From Deltaproteobacteria bacterium (GTDB lineage Bacteria > Myxococcota_A > UBA796 > CAJQPC01), in assembly GCA_016717595.1 (NCBI GenBank), contig JADKFE010000003.1:146094-210093 (forward strand): a stretch of 64,000 nucleotides of DNA. The letters run 5' to 3'. The stretch's first letter is position 1. Each line of letters begins with the position of its first letter. The translations under genes were made by a program, and so were the position numbers. A model generated the notes under the pieces. That model had not been told where the DNA came from, ran no database searches, and saw only the letters and a list, made by a program, of their open reading frames with translations. Below are positions 25,432 through 34,906 of this stretch, piece by piece.

Positions 25432-27275
25432 ATGTCTTCACTCCTGCTCGTCCTTCTCTTCGGCTGTGAACGTGGCGGATCCTTCGACCTGGACGTCACC
25501 GACCCCGACGCCCCTGTCGACCGCGGCGAGATCAGCCTGAGCGCCCCCCCGGCGTTTGACCCGCTGCTCGGCGGGCCCGCGTCCATCGACGTCGTCCTGA
25601 AGAACGTCACGGCGACGCCGACCCTTGAGGTCTACGACGCGGCCGGGGCGCTGGTGCGGCCCATCGACGTCTCCGATCCGCGCTGGGACGGCCGCGACGC
25701 GGCGGGGCTGTTTGTCCCCGGCGGGCGGTACACCGTGCGCGCGTCGGTTCAGTCCTCCACCGGCGCCGTGCTCACCGCGGAGGCCGAGCTCGGCGTCGTG
25801 CGGGTCGGGTTCGGCGCGGCCTGGGCTGAAGACGACGGCGGCGCCACCGCCGAGCGCCTGGACCTGTACTGGCACGGGGCGAAGTCGCTGCAGGACTGGA
25901 CGGAGCCGTTCTCGTCACTGGACCGCTTGGAGGACGAGGACGACGTCGCGTTAGACCTCCCCACGGTCACCCTCGAGCTGAACAGCCCGACGGCGGGCGC
26001 CGCCGAGCCCCTCGCCTACACCTGGGACAGCCGCCCGGTGCTCACCCTGAGCCTCGGCGAGTCTAGCCTCTTCCCCGAGCCCGGCCTCCTCGCCACCGAC
26101 GTTCACGTCAAGATCTCGGGCTGGACGGTCCTCGACGGGAGCCCCCTGCGCCCCGGCGAGCCGGTGACGATTCAGCGCGACGCGGCGCTCGGGGAGGGGG
26201 TCGGCCTCATCGAAGAGGACGTCAACCTCACCTTCGTCGTCGATCGCGAAGACGGCCTGGAGCGCGCCTTGGGCGCTCAGACGCTCCCGCTGCGGTTCTA
26301 CGCGCTCTTGGGCCCCGACACCTTCATCGAGACCAAAGAGAGCCATAGCGCCTGGCCCGCGGCCATCGAGCCCGCCCTGCGCGCCATCGACGGCGCCGCC
26401 CCGGATCACGACGCCGTGGTGAGCGCCCTGGTCACCTGGATCTTCGACGACCTCAGCCTACGTTACGACACGGTCTCCGGCGCCTCGGCCTACGTGTATT
26501 ACCGGAACTACCGCTGGGATCAGGCGCAGTTTGACTTCACGGGGTTCCTCAAGCGTAAGAACGGCTCGGTGATCAACTGCACCGACGCCGCCGCGATCTT
26601 GATGACCTACGCGAACATGATCGGCGCCGAGCACTACTACTCGATCATCCTGCAAGACTTCACGCTCAACTACCTGCTCGCCATCGGCGGTGATGAGTTC
26701 GTGAGCTGCCCCTTCGGCTCGGGCATCTGCGGCTTCTCCTACCACGCGGTCACCGTAGACGGCGAAGGGGAGGCCGTCTGGGACGCCACTCTGGCCTTAG
26801 ACGGCGCCTCGCTTTGGTCTGCGTGTCATCTGGGCATGTCGTGGCCGGGGAGCCCGTCCTCCCTGGAGCGCCGATCTGGGCGGGGTTGCCGACCTCCAGC
26901 TTGCCTGCCCTGGGCCTCGGTGAGCCCACGGCTTCAGAGCTCGACCCCGTGTTCACCGCGCCGCTCCTCGACGGGGGCTTCGTGCGCTGGATGTGGTCGC
27001 CGAGCGTTGAGGAGGCCGAGAGGGCGTTTGTTTTCCAGTCCGGGGCGGCCTCAAGCCTCAAGCAGCCCCCCACCACGGTGGTCGGCTACGAGCAGGCCGT
27101 CGGCGACGGCGCCCAGCTCCTCGTGCTGCGCAGCCGCAACCTCGTGCTCGTCATCCGCTCCCACAGCGGCCGCGCGACGGAGCTCGCGGCGCTGCTCCTC
27201 GCGGCCTTCGCCCCCGAGGGGGTCTCAACGCCGGGCCCGGTGCTCGGCGGCGGCGTGCAGACCCAGAACCGCTGA
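25432..27275 (+). CDS. Transglutaminase-like lipoprotein, broken by one frameshift
   Basis: ATG 25432 starts a lipoprotein signal ending LLFGC. The body is a beta-sandwich region of about 350 residues, then a transglutaminase/papain-like core: Cys in NCTDAAAILMTYA (about residue 383), His in YHAVTVDG (about 437) and Asp in VWDAT (about 450). Just after the Asp, near 26811-26816 (GCTTTGG), the reading frame must move by one base. The original frame becomes Ser/Arg-rich nonsense, while the other frame continues with normal GC3 codons to TGA at 27275 (ending GGGVQTQNR). One missing base in the T-run would repair it. It is either a consensus error or a recent pseudogene. Total repaired length is about 614 aa. 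Confidence 0.8.
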
Positions 27276-27302
27276 GCTCGCTGAGCGCCGCAGAGACGGG
27301 CC

Positions 27303-27626
27303 TCAGCGGAGGCTCGTCGCCCACTCCACGAGGTTCTTGAGGGCGTTGAGGGCGTCGCTCACCTTGTCTAAGGCGCCGCTCACGCGGTCCGCCTTGGCCT
27401 TGGCCTCGTCCAGCGCGGTCTTGGCCTCGCGGAGGGCGTCGGACGCGGCGGCGAGCGCCTCCCCTCCGCCGTCGAGCTTGAGGCCGATGACCTGGCTCCA
27501 GCGGGCGGCGCTCTCTTTGAGCAGGCCCTGGATTCGTGCGCCTTCAGCGGGGGTGCGGGCGCGGCCATAGAGCGTGTTGAGCTGCTGCACGATGTCGCGG
27601 TAGTTGAGCTCAAGATCCTGAGTCAT
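27303..27626 (-). CDS. Small helical protein, unknown function
   Basis: 107 aa, nearly all predicted helix, with long heptad-like stretches (ALREAKTALDEAKAKADRVSG) suggesting a coiled coil. No signal peptide. It sits 6 bases after a lipoprotein gene on the same strand and is probably co-transcribed with it. A purine-rich GTGAGG precedes the ATG. I do not recognise a family. Confidence 0.6.
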   Translation of the reverse strand: MTQDLELNYRDIVQQLNTLYGRARTPAEGARIQGLLKESAARWSQVIGLKLDGGGEALAAASDALREAKTALDEAKAKADRVSGALDKVSDALNALKNLVEWATSLR

Positions 27627-27632
27627 GGGGCC

Positions 27633-28556
27633 TCACTCTCGCGTGGGGAAGTTTTGGTAGAGGCTCTGCAGCGCCTGGGCGTCGGCGGAGAGCTGGGCGA
27701 CGGCCTCGGCGGCGGCGTCGAGGTCGAGCCGTCTGGAGGCGACTCCTTGGGCCAAGGCGCCGTGCGCCGCGCCGAACGACGTGGCGGCGGCGCTGAGCTC
27801 GGCGCAGGCGGAGATCACCGCGGGGCCCCGGGCGGCGAGGCCGTCGATGCCCGCGAGCAGCTCGGCGCGGCCCACCCAGGAGCGGTTTGACCAGGCCTCG
27901 GGGCGGCCGAGGTTCTCGGGGTCGTCCACATGGGCGAGGCGGTAGCTGCCCGCGGCGGCGCGCCACTGCTCGGCGCCGCTCACGCAGAGCTCTCCTTGGG
28001 GGTTCAGCTCGTCGATCAACAGCGCCGTGAGGCCCTGCACGCCGGGATCGGCGGCGGTGATCGCCGCGCGTAGGCCCTCACGCTTGAGCTTCGCCACCGC
28101 GAGGCGGCGGGCGCCCTCTAAGGCGACGAACCCGGCGCGTAGGGCCTCGTCGGAGATCTCGGCCTGGCCAACGCCGACGCCGTTCGCCCGCAGGCTGGCG
28201 CCGACGCCGATGAGGCTTGAGTGCAGGTTGAGCACGGCGGCCTCGGCGGCGGCGGGATCCTCGGCGACGGAGAGCGCGGCGAGGCCCGCGCCATAGGCGG
28301 AGAGCGCGCTGAGCGCGGCCTGGCGGGCGGCGAGGCGCTCGGCGGTGAGCGGCGAGGCGAGGCGCTCGGCGTCCAGAGCGGGGAGCTCGGGCGCGCTGAG
28401 CATCAGGTAGAACGCGCTCGTCTGCCACGCCTCGTCGATGGCGCCGTAGGTGCCCATGGCGGCGTCCGAGAGCGCCACCGTGGACTCACCGAGACCTTGG
28501 ACGCTGCGGTACGACGGCGCGCAGGCGAAGGACAGGATCAACAGGGCAGGGATCAT
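27633..28556 (-). CDS. Helical lipoprotein, unknown function
   Basis: 307 aa from ATG 28556, chosen because it opens a short lipoprotein signal MIPALLILSFAC with lipobox SFAC; the open frame begins 12 codons earlier without any signal. The mature protein is Ala/Leu-rich and helical throughout, with no transmembrane segment after the signal. It is an outer-membrane or periplasmic lipoprotein of unknown role, probably co-transcribed with the small helical protein that follows. Confidence 0.7.
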   Translation of the reverse strand: MIPALLILSFACAPSYRSVQGLGESTVALSDAAMGTYGAIDEAWQTSAFYLMLSAPELPALDAERLASPLTAERLAARQAALSALSAYGAGLAALSVAEDPAAAEAAVLNLHSSLIGVGASLRANGVGVGQAEISDEALRAGFVALEGARRLAVAKLKREGLRAAITAADPGVQGLTALLIDELNPQGELCVSGAEQWRAAAGSYRLAHVDDPENLGRPEAWSNRSWVGRAELLAGIDGLAARGPAVISACAELSAAATSFGAAHGALAQGVASRRLDLDAAAEAVAQLSADAQALQSLYQNFPTRE

Positions 28557-28604
28557 GGTGCGCTCACACGTTGGACACGAGCAGTATCGCACAGAGGAGG
28601 CCGC

Positions 28605-30680
28605 TCACGGGGCGAGGCCGAGACCGTCCACCTGCACCGTGCCGTGGGCCGCGCCCAGCTCCACACAGAGCCGCACCCGCTTGGCGTCTTGGGGTGGGCT
28701 CAGCGTGACGTCAAAGCTCGTCCAGGCTTGGGTGCCGCTGCCGGAGACCACCCGCCGCACGGGATCTTCGGCCACGAGCTTGCCGCCTTGTCCGAAGAAC
28801 CGGGCGCTGACCTCGGCGGCCATCCGCTCCTTCGTCACGCCCTCCAAGGCGTATCGACCCACGACACGCACCGGGCCTCTCGGCAAGGGCAGGGGATCCG
28901 CGCTGCAGGCCTTGGTCGGCGCCCCGGACCCCGCGGCGCGCAGGGTGATGACGCCCTCAGCGAGGGTCGCGAGGGGGCTGTTCGCCGGGCTGAGGGTGTA
29001 GCCGCCCGCGGTGAGGGCCTTGGTCGGCGGCCCCTTCGCCGCCGGTGGCTCGGCTTGGGCGACGGCGGCCTCTTTGATGAGCGCCTTGGCCACCTCCACA
29101 CGTCGGCCCTGGAGCGTGTAGATCGCCACGAGGGGGCTCTGGCCGTAGATGTCTGGGGTGAACGGGCCGCTGCCAAAACGCATCAGGGCCTTTCGTTCAC
29201 CAAAGAGCGCCGCGGCGGCCGCCACGGCGGCGGGATCCGCGCCCTCGGCCTTCGGGCGCGCGAGCTTGAGCTTGGGGCTGCCGATCACGTGCGTCGCGCC
29301 CGCGGTCGCCCAGCCCTCGACCCCATCGGCCAAAGAGACCTCGACGGTGTTCACGCCGTCAAGCTCCGACATCGCCCAGCGCAGCTCCTTGGGCACCGCG
29401 AGCACCAGGCCTTTGCCCCCCTCCGCCAGAACCCACCGCGAGAGCTCTGCGCGGCTGTCGAGCTCGTCCCGCTCGGCGATGATCGCGTCCCGCGCGGCGA
29501 GGCCCCCCGGCAGGAGCAGGCCCAGGCCGAGGGCCCAGGCCACGGCAGGTCGGGCGGCGACCTGGCTCACCAACGAGGCCGCGGCCAAGCCCACGACGAC
29601 GGCGACGGCGGGCACGATCGCCACCAGGGTGCGCGGAGAGAACACCGCGGCGCCGCTCAACAACCCCAACCAGACCACCGGCAGCGCCCACGCCAAGACC
29701 AGGGGCCGCGCTTGTTCGCGGCTGACCAGGGCCGGGGCCACCACGGCGAGCAAGGTCCAGCCAGGCAAAAACGTGGTGCCCAAGGCGCTGAGGAGCTCTC
29801 GCAGATGCGGCAGGCCCGCGCCCACCATGACCTCGCCCTGCATGACCTCGCCCTGGTTTAGCGCCCCCTGCGCCTGGACCTCTCGGGTGATGTCGTTGAG
29901 CGCCGTGCCGACGTCGAGCACGACGAAGGGCATCGCCAGCGCCGCGGTGAGCACGGCGATGGGCCCCAGGGCGAGGCCCCACCACAGGCGCTCGTCCCTG
30001 CGCGGCGAGGCCACCCATGCGACGAGGGGCGCGAGCCCGGCGATGGCGGCGTTGTACTCGCAGGCCATGGCCAGGCCCCAGGCCACCCCCGCGAGCACAT
30101 AGTGCCGACGCTCACCCTCCATGAGCACATAGGCCGAGGCCAAGGTGAGCGCGGCGATGGCGCAAGACGTGGGCACGTCGGCGGTGATCAGCCGGGAGCA
30201 CGCGGCGTGGCCCGGGGAGAGCGCCACAAACAGCCCCGCGAAGAGCCCGGCGAGGGGGCCGCCGAGCCGATGCCCAGCGAGCGCCGTGAGCGCGGCGGCC
30301 AAGGCCCCTAAGATCGCGGTGAGGCGCCGCCCGCGGGCCCAGATCGCCGAATCGCCGACGGTGTAGATCAGGCCGTCCTCCAGGCCGGTCTGGAGCTCCT
30401 GAATCGACTGCCAAGGCCGCCCATCGGCCTCGCCCACCCAAGAGAGCACGCCGTTGAGCGCCTGGAGGTAGATCGGCAGGCTCGGGGACTGAAACCAGTG
30501 GGGGTTCCAGTCGCCGGTCTGCAGCATCCGAAGGCCGAGGTTGATGAGCGTGAGCTCCTCAGGGTGCCAGACGTAGGGCAGCCCGGCGTCGAGGCCCATC
30601 ATCCGCGGGATCAGCGCGACCAAACCGACGAGGGCGGCGACGGCGACGGGGCTGAGCAGACGTTCGCGGGGGGGCATCAT
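28605..30680 (-). CDS. GT-C/ArnT-like membrane glycosyltransferase with C-terminal periplasmic domain
   Basis: 691 aa. About ten to eleven transmembrane helices cover residues 10-400. The first periplasmic loop after helix 1 holds acidic residues (WHPEEL) where GT39/GT83 mannosyltransferases and ArnT place their catalytic Asp/Glu. LITADVPTSCAIAAL matches the family's D-x-P loop. The last 280 residues are a soluble region with a beta-sandwich-like end (RVRLCVELGAAHGTVQ). Such enzymes transfer sugars from polyprenyl phosphate carriers. The acceptor is unknown. Residues around 285 contain the perfect duplication QGEVMQGEVM. Confidence 0.75.
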   Translation of the reverse strand: MMPPRERLLSPVAVAALVGLVALIPRMMGLDAGLPYVWHPEELTLINLGLRMLQTGDWNPHWFQSPSLPIYLQALNGVLSWVGEADGRPWQSIQELQTGLEDGLIYTVGDSAIWARGRRLTAILGALAAALTALAGHRLGGPLAGLFAGLFVALSPGHAACSRLITADVPTSCAIAALTLASAYVLMEGERRHYVLAGVAWGLAMACEYNAAIAGLAPLVAWVASPRRDERLWWGLALGPIAVLTAALAMPFVVLDVGTALNDITREVQAQGALNQGEVMQGEVMVGAGLPHLRELLSALGTTFLPGWTLLAVVAPALVSREQARPLVLAWALPVVWLGLLSGAAVFSPRTLVAIVPAVAVVVGLAAASLVSQVAARPAVAWALGLGLLLPGGLAARDAIIAERDELDSRAELSRWVLAEGGKGLVLAVPKELRWAMSELDGVNTVEVSLADGVEGWATAGATHVIGSPKLKLARPKAEGADPAAVAAAAALFGERKALMRFGSGPFTPDIYGQSPLVAIYTLQGRRVEVAKALIKEAAVAQAEPPAAKGPPTKALTAGGYTLSPANSPLATLAEGVITLRAAGSGAPTKACSADPLPLPRGPVRVVGRYALEGVTKERMAAEVSARFFGQGGKLVAEDPVRRVVSGSGTQAWTSFDVTLSPPQDAKRVRLCVELGAAHGTVQVDGLGLAP
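29826..29855. repeat. Tandem 15-base direct repeat inside the glycosyltransferase gene
   Basis: CATGACCTCGCCCTG occurs twice in a row (29826-29840 and 29841-29855). It duplicates five codons and keeps the frame, giving QGEVM twice in an extracytoplasmic loop. Confidence 0.85.
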
Positions 30681-30892
30681 CGCTCCGGCTCACACAAGAG
30701 AGTCCAAGGGCGGGAGGACTGGATCACCCCCCGTGTCAGCGTTCGTGCGCGCGGACAGACAACCGACTCCGCCGCCTTGCCGACGTGAGGCGAGCGGCGT
30801 ACTTATCCGTCGCTCCCCCTTCGCGCTGGTGTCCACTTGGGCGCGCATCAAGCCATGGACGGCCAGCCAAACCTCGCTCTGGAGACATTCTG

Positions 30893-32012
30893 ATGGACGT
30901 CTGCGTCATTGGCTGTGGTGGGATTGGATCCGCCGCCGCCTTGCTCCTGCGCTCCTACGCGCCTAGCGTTCACCTTCGCCTCTTTGACGCCGACGCTGGA
31001 CGAATTCACCAGGCGCTTGAGCTGGCGCGGGCCATCCCCGGCGACGATCCCACCGCGGCGGTGGTCAACCTGAACGGCTCCGTGGAGGACCTCCGGGCCC
31101 ACATCTCGGGGTCGGCGATCGTGCTCGACTGCTCGCCCGGCCGCTTTGGCCCCAAGGTCGCCGAGGCCGCGCTCTCCGTCGGCGCCGCCTACGCCAGCCT
31201 CACCGAGCATGTCCACGAGACCGCTGAGGTCATCAAGCTCACCCACAAACACCAAGGCACGAGCGTCATCCAGACCGGCCTCGCGCCGGGCTACATCGAC
31301 GTCTTGGGCATGGTGGCGCTCAAACGTTTTCGCGCCGCCCATGGTGTTCAGAACGTCCGCCGCTTGGCCCTTCGCGTCGGCGCCGTCACCCAGCACGACG
31401 TCCCCGGCCCGCACTACGGCTGGACCTGGAGCCCCATCGGCGTCGCCGTGGAGTACCTCGAGCCCTCCGTCGTCGTGCGTGGGCACAAGGTCACCACCGC
31501 TGGGGCGCTCTCCGACCGCGAGACCTTGAGCATCTGCGGCGAGACCTGGGAGGCTGATCTCACCTCTGGCGGCGCGGCGGACCTCCCCGACGTGCTGCAC
31601 GACCAGATCGAGACCCTCGACTACAAGACCGTCCGGTATCCCGGCCACTACGCCTGGGTGGACTCGCTCCTCGCTGGGGCTCGCCGAGGGCCCCGGCCGC
31701 GCCGACCGCCTCCAGGCCGCGATGGAGGCCGTGGTGCCCGTGGTCGAGGACGACCGCATCGTGCTCGCCGCGATCGTTGAGGGCGACGACGCCCAGGGCA
31801 AACCCCAGCGCCTCTCCATCGAGAAGGTCATCTTGCCGAGCGTCATCGCTGGGCACCGCCTGCGCGCCATCCAGACGACGACCGCCGCGCCCCTCGTGCA
31901 GTGCGCGCTGGACGTGATCAATGGCCGCATCAACGGCCTCGTCTCCCAGTCCATGCTGGGCGAAGAGTTCCTGCGCGGCGCGGTGATTCAGGACATCTAC
32001 GGCGAGCCCTGA
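30893..32012 (+). CDS. Saccharopine-dehydrogenase-like NAD(P) oxidoreductase, one frameshift
   Basis: The ATG 30893 opens a Rossmann fold: MDVCVIGCGGIGSAAALLL (GxGxxG at 8-13). The rest resembles the saccharopine dehydrogenase/homospermidine synthase-like group (LAPGYIDVLGMVALK, then a central RVGAVTQ strand), a family that includes lysine, carboxynorspermidine and related amine enzymes. Near 31676-31679 (a run of four G) the frame slips by one. Removing one G joins VDSLLAGLAEGPGRADR to a clean C-terminal 110 residues ending VIQDIYGEP at 32012. The repaired length is about 372 aa. The substrate cannot be told from sequence. Confidence 0.8.
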
Positions 32013-32041
32013 TCCCGGCCTCGATCAACGCCTCGGGCGGC

Positions 32042-32368
32042 TTACTTCAGCTCATTGCGGAAGTCGAGCCGCCCGTTCTTGATCTCATACACCTTGCCGT
32101 CCTCCAGCTTGATCGCCGGGCCGACCTCGTCCACACACATCCACGAGCCCGTCGAGCGGTCGACGTCGAAGGTGGTGGTGTTGTTGGAGTAGACCTTGGA
32201 GTGCAGCCCCAAGGTGCAGTTGTCCTCTTGGGTGATGAGCACAGCGTGGTCGGTCTTGTCGGCGTTGTGTACGGTGATCGTGCCGAGGTTGGGATCCATC
32301 TGCGGCGGGCAGGCGGTGAGCGCGGCGAGGCTGATGACGGCGAGGCTCACGCGGGCGACGGTTCTCAT
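32042..32368 (-). CDS. Small lipoprotein, unknown function
   Basis: 108 aa from ATG 32368, with GAGGAG 6 bases before it and lipoprotein signal VISLAALTAC. The mature part has a beta-rich look (TITVHNADKTDHAVLITQ), two further Cys that may pair (NCTLG and WMCVD) and no membrane segment. The larger open frame upstream is rejected for lacking a signal. No family is recognised. Confidence 0.75.
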   Translation of the reverse strand: MRTVARVSLAVISLAALTACPPQMDPNLGTITVHNADKTDHAVLITQEDNCTLGLHSKVYSNNTTTFDVDRSTGSWMCVDEVGPAIKLEDGKVYEIKNGRLDFRNELK

Positions 32369-32464
32369 GGACGGCTCCTCAAGGGTTGGGAGTGATCGTA
32401 TCACCCCCTGATCCTTGCCGATGGCCTCGGGCGTGTCCAGAGCTTCGGCTCCAAGAGGTGCCCG

Positions 32465-32851
32465 ATGTCCAACCGTTCGCTCCATGATCCCGCCCTTCGT
32501 ACCCCCGCCGCCGCCCAGGCCTGCGCGGCGTTTCACCCGACCATCGTGGAGGAGGTCGCCACGACCGTCGCGAAAGATGATGTCGTGGTCGTGGGCATGG
32601 CCCAGAACCCCGTCGTCAAGAGGGCGCGCGCGGCGCTCACCGAGGCCGGGGTGCCGTTCACGTACTTGGAGTACGGCTCGTACTTCTCCCAGTGGAAGGA
32701 GCGCCTGGCCCTCAAGATGTGGAGCGGCTGGCCGACCTTCCCCCAGGTCTTCGTGAAGGGGGTGCTCGTCGGCGGCTTCATCGAGACGAGGACCGCCCTT
32801 GAGGACGGCAGCCTCAAACGATGGCTGGAGCAGGGCCCGCCCCGGGCCTGA
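32465..32851 (+). CDS. Glutaredoxin-fold protein lacking the active-site cysteines
   Basis: 128 aa. The second half is a clear glutaredoxin: YLEYGSYFSQWKERLALKM and WPTFPQVFVKGVLVGG, which holds the cis-Pro and the glutathione-binding GG. The usual CPxC/CGFS element is replaced by GMAQNPVVKRARAAL, so neither Cys is present. A short N-terminal extension of about 35 residues precedes the fold. Without the thiols it cannot act as a classical reductase; a glutathione- or partner-binding role is inferred. Confidence 0.85.
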   Translation: MSNRSLHDPALRTPAAAQACAAFHPTIVEEVATTVAKDDVVVVGMAQNPVVKRARAALTEAGVPFTYLEYGSYFSQWKERLALKMWSGWPTFPQVFVKGVLVGGFIETRTALEDGSLKRWLEQGPPRA

Positions 32852-32908
32852 GCTCCGCTGAGTCGCGACGCGCGTTCGGCCAGCGCGTCGCGACCCTTCG
32901 GTGAGCGT

Positions 32909-34723
32909 TTAGCCCTTGCGGGGCCGACGACGACGTTTCGGCGCGCCGTCCCCGGCGGGCTCGGCCTCTTCAGCGGCGACGGGCTCGGCGACGGGCGCGG
33001 CGACGGGCTCAACCACGGCGACGGCGGCGGCCTCCTTCGGGGCCTCGCTGCGGCGAGTCCGCGTGCGCTCACGGCCCTTTCGTGGGGCGGGAGCCGGGGC
33101 CTCCTCCACCACGGGGGTCAGCTCGACGTCCTCAACGGAGGGCGGCAGGGGCTCTTCTTCCACCTCGACGGGCGCGGCGGCGATCGGCGCGGGCGCTTGG
33201 CGCTCCTCGACCTCTTGCTCAGCGCGGGGCTCGTCGGCGCGCTCACCGTCGCCGCGCTCATCGCCACGGTCGCCACGACGGCGACGCCGACGGCGGCGTT
33301 TGCCACCGGTGGCGCTGTCGTCGTCTAGATCAGCGAGGGGAGGGGTGTCCCGGCGGTCGCGGCGGGGCGGCGGGGCGGCCAGCTCGGCGTCGCCGTCCTC
33401 ATCCGTGGGCTCGACGCTCATCGGGCGCGGGGCCCGAGGCGGCGGCGCGGGGCGGGCGCTCCAGGCGAGGAGCTCCTCGACCTCACGGGTGTGCCGACGA
33501 TCCCCGAAGAGCAGCTCCGAGAGCTCGGGCACCGACGACTTCAGCTCGACGCCAAGCTCCTTGAGGCGGCTGACGTAGACCTGGTCGAGCAGCTTGACGA
33601 GGTCTTCAGGGCTGCGGTCGAGCACGAAGGGCGCGAAGAAGCTGCGAACGGCCTCGCCGTCGGGGTGCAAGAACGCGCCGCCGCGGTGCAGGGCGTTGAT
33701 CACGCTCTCGACCTGGCGCTGGGTGAGGGGATCCCCACGCTCGTGGGCGCGGTTGGTGAGATCCTGGATCATCCACTGGAGGTTCACCCGGCGTTTGCGC
33801 TCGTTGCGCTGGCGCACGGCCTCGTGCAGGGCGCGGCACAGCTCGGCGCGGTCGCTGCGGGTGAGGGGCTCGAGCTCCTCAGCGGTGAGCTGCTCGTAGA
33901 GCTTGCGCGTGGGGTCGCTGTCGACGGGGATCGGCGCGGGCGGGGGGCGCTGGTGCTCGACGGGCTCCAGATCCGGGGCGCCGACGAGGTAACCGCCGCC
34001 GCGCTCGTCACGCTCCAGGCGCACGACGCCGTTTCTGGCGCAGAACTCCATGAAGCGGGTCATCGTCGAGAAGCCCAGGTCGGCCTCGGAGAACGACGAC
34101 TCTTTGCGCAGGATGGCCTCCTTGATCTTGGAGGCTTGAACCGGCGCCGGGTCGTCGCGCTGCAGAGACTCAAGGGCCTCGGTGACGAGCTCCATCGCCT
34201 CTTCGCGGGTGAACTCGGTGACCTCCTCGCTCTTGCCCTTGCGGCGGCTGCGCTGGGTGCGCTCGCTGCGCAGGGTGTCGTAGAAGAAGAACTCGTCGCA
34301 GGCCTCGATGATGAGGCGGGAGGTGCTGCGCCGGGTGCCGCAGCCGAGCACCCGCTTGTCGAGCTCACGCAGCTTCGTGATCAGCGGCGTGAAGTCCGAG
34401 TCGCCGGAGACGATGCAGTAGGTGTCGACGTAAGACTTCGTGAAGGCCAGCTCCATGCAGTCCACGACCAGCGCGACGTCGGCGCGGTTCTTGTCTTGCA
34501 TGCCGTGGGCGGAGAGCTCGAAGAGGGAGATGCCCTCGAAGAGCAGCTCCTTCTTGTGGCGGGCGAAGCGGCCCCAGTCTGCGTAGGAGCGAGCGACCAG
34601 CACCCGACCGCGCTCGCGAAGCCGGTTCATGATGAGGCCGATCTCAAGCTTCCCCAGGCCCTCTTTCTCGACACCCGCGGCGAGGTTCTCGAAGTCGATG
34701 AGTACCGCGATGTTGTTTTCCAA
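32909..34723 (-). CDS. NYN-domain (PIN-like) protein with LOTUS-like domain and basic C-terminus
   Basis: 604 aa, TTG start at 34723, which is the canonical place for NYN proteins (MENNIAVLIDFENL). Residues 1-160 form a NYN/DUF88 PIN-like nuclease fold with acidic residues Asp10, VDCMEL and SGDSDF. Residues about 180-250 look like a LOTUS/OST-HTH RNA-binding domain (STMTRFMEFCARNGVVRL). A second helical domain follows, then a long acidic, Pro/Ala-rich and Arg-rich tail ending KRRRRPRKG. The layout suggests an RNA-processing factor (LabA/MARF1-like). It is divergent from the moxR-like gene with 183 bases between them; I see no defined promoter there. Confidence 0.85.
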   Translation of the reverse strand: MENNIAVLIDFENLAAGVEKEGLGKLEIGLIMNRLRERGRVLVARSYADWGRFARHKKELLFEGISLFELSAHGMQDKNRADVALVVDCMELAFTKSYVDTYCIVSGDSDFTPLITKLRELDKRVLGCGTRRSTSRLIIEACDEFFFYDTLRSERTQRSRRKGKSEEVTEFTREEAMELVTEALESLQRDDPAPVQASKIKEAILRKESSFSEADLGFSTMTRFMEFCARNGVVRLERDERGGGYLVGAPDLEPVEHQRPPPAPIPVDSDPTRKLYEQLTAEELEPLTRSDRAELCRALHEAVRQRNERKRRVNLQWMIQDLTNRAHERGDPLTQRQVESVINALHRGGAFLHPDGEAVRSFFAPFVLDRSPEDLVKLLDQVYVSRLKELGVELKSSVPELSELLFGDRRHTREVEELLAWSARPAPPPRAPRPMSVEPTDEDGDAELAAPPPRRDRRDTPPLADLDDDSATGGKRRRRRRRRGDRGDERGDGERADEPRAEQEVEERQAPAPIAAAPVEVEEEPLPPSVEDVELTPVVEEAPAPAPRKGRERTRTRRSEAPKEAAAVAVVEPVAAPVAEPVAAEEAEPAGDGAPKRRRRPRKG

Positions 34724-34906
34724 GCGTTGTCCGTGTTCTTCCTCCCATCAGGGGGGGAGGAGCTGTGCTGGCGCCGAGTCGGAGTCGAGCTGCGGGGCCA
34801 GGGGCCGACCCTAGCCCAATTTGGGGTGTTTCGCAACCTCCCGCCCGTCGCGGCGCAGCAGGCGGTAGGCTCCACACGGCGTTATTGGGGCGGCGAGGAG
34901 ACTCTG

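Noticed and set aside
30777..30805. Promoter TTGCCG-17-TACTTA before the saccharopine-dehydrogenase-like gene
   Set aside because: The -10 matches at only three positions and the AT content is low; kept as a note rather than a feature.
33491..34906. Extension of the MoxR reading frame 1.4 kb upstream
   Set aside because: It runs antisense to the NYN protein; the true start at 34907 has a good ribosome-binding site and the family N-terminus.
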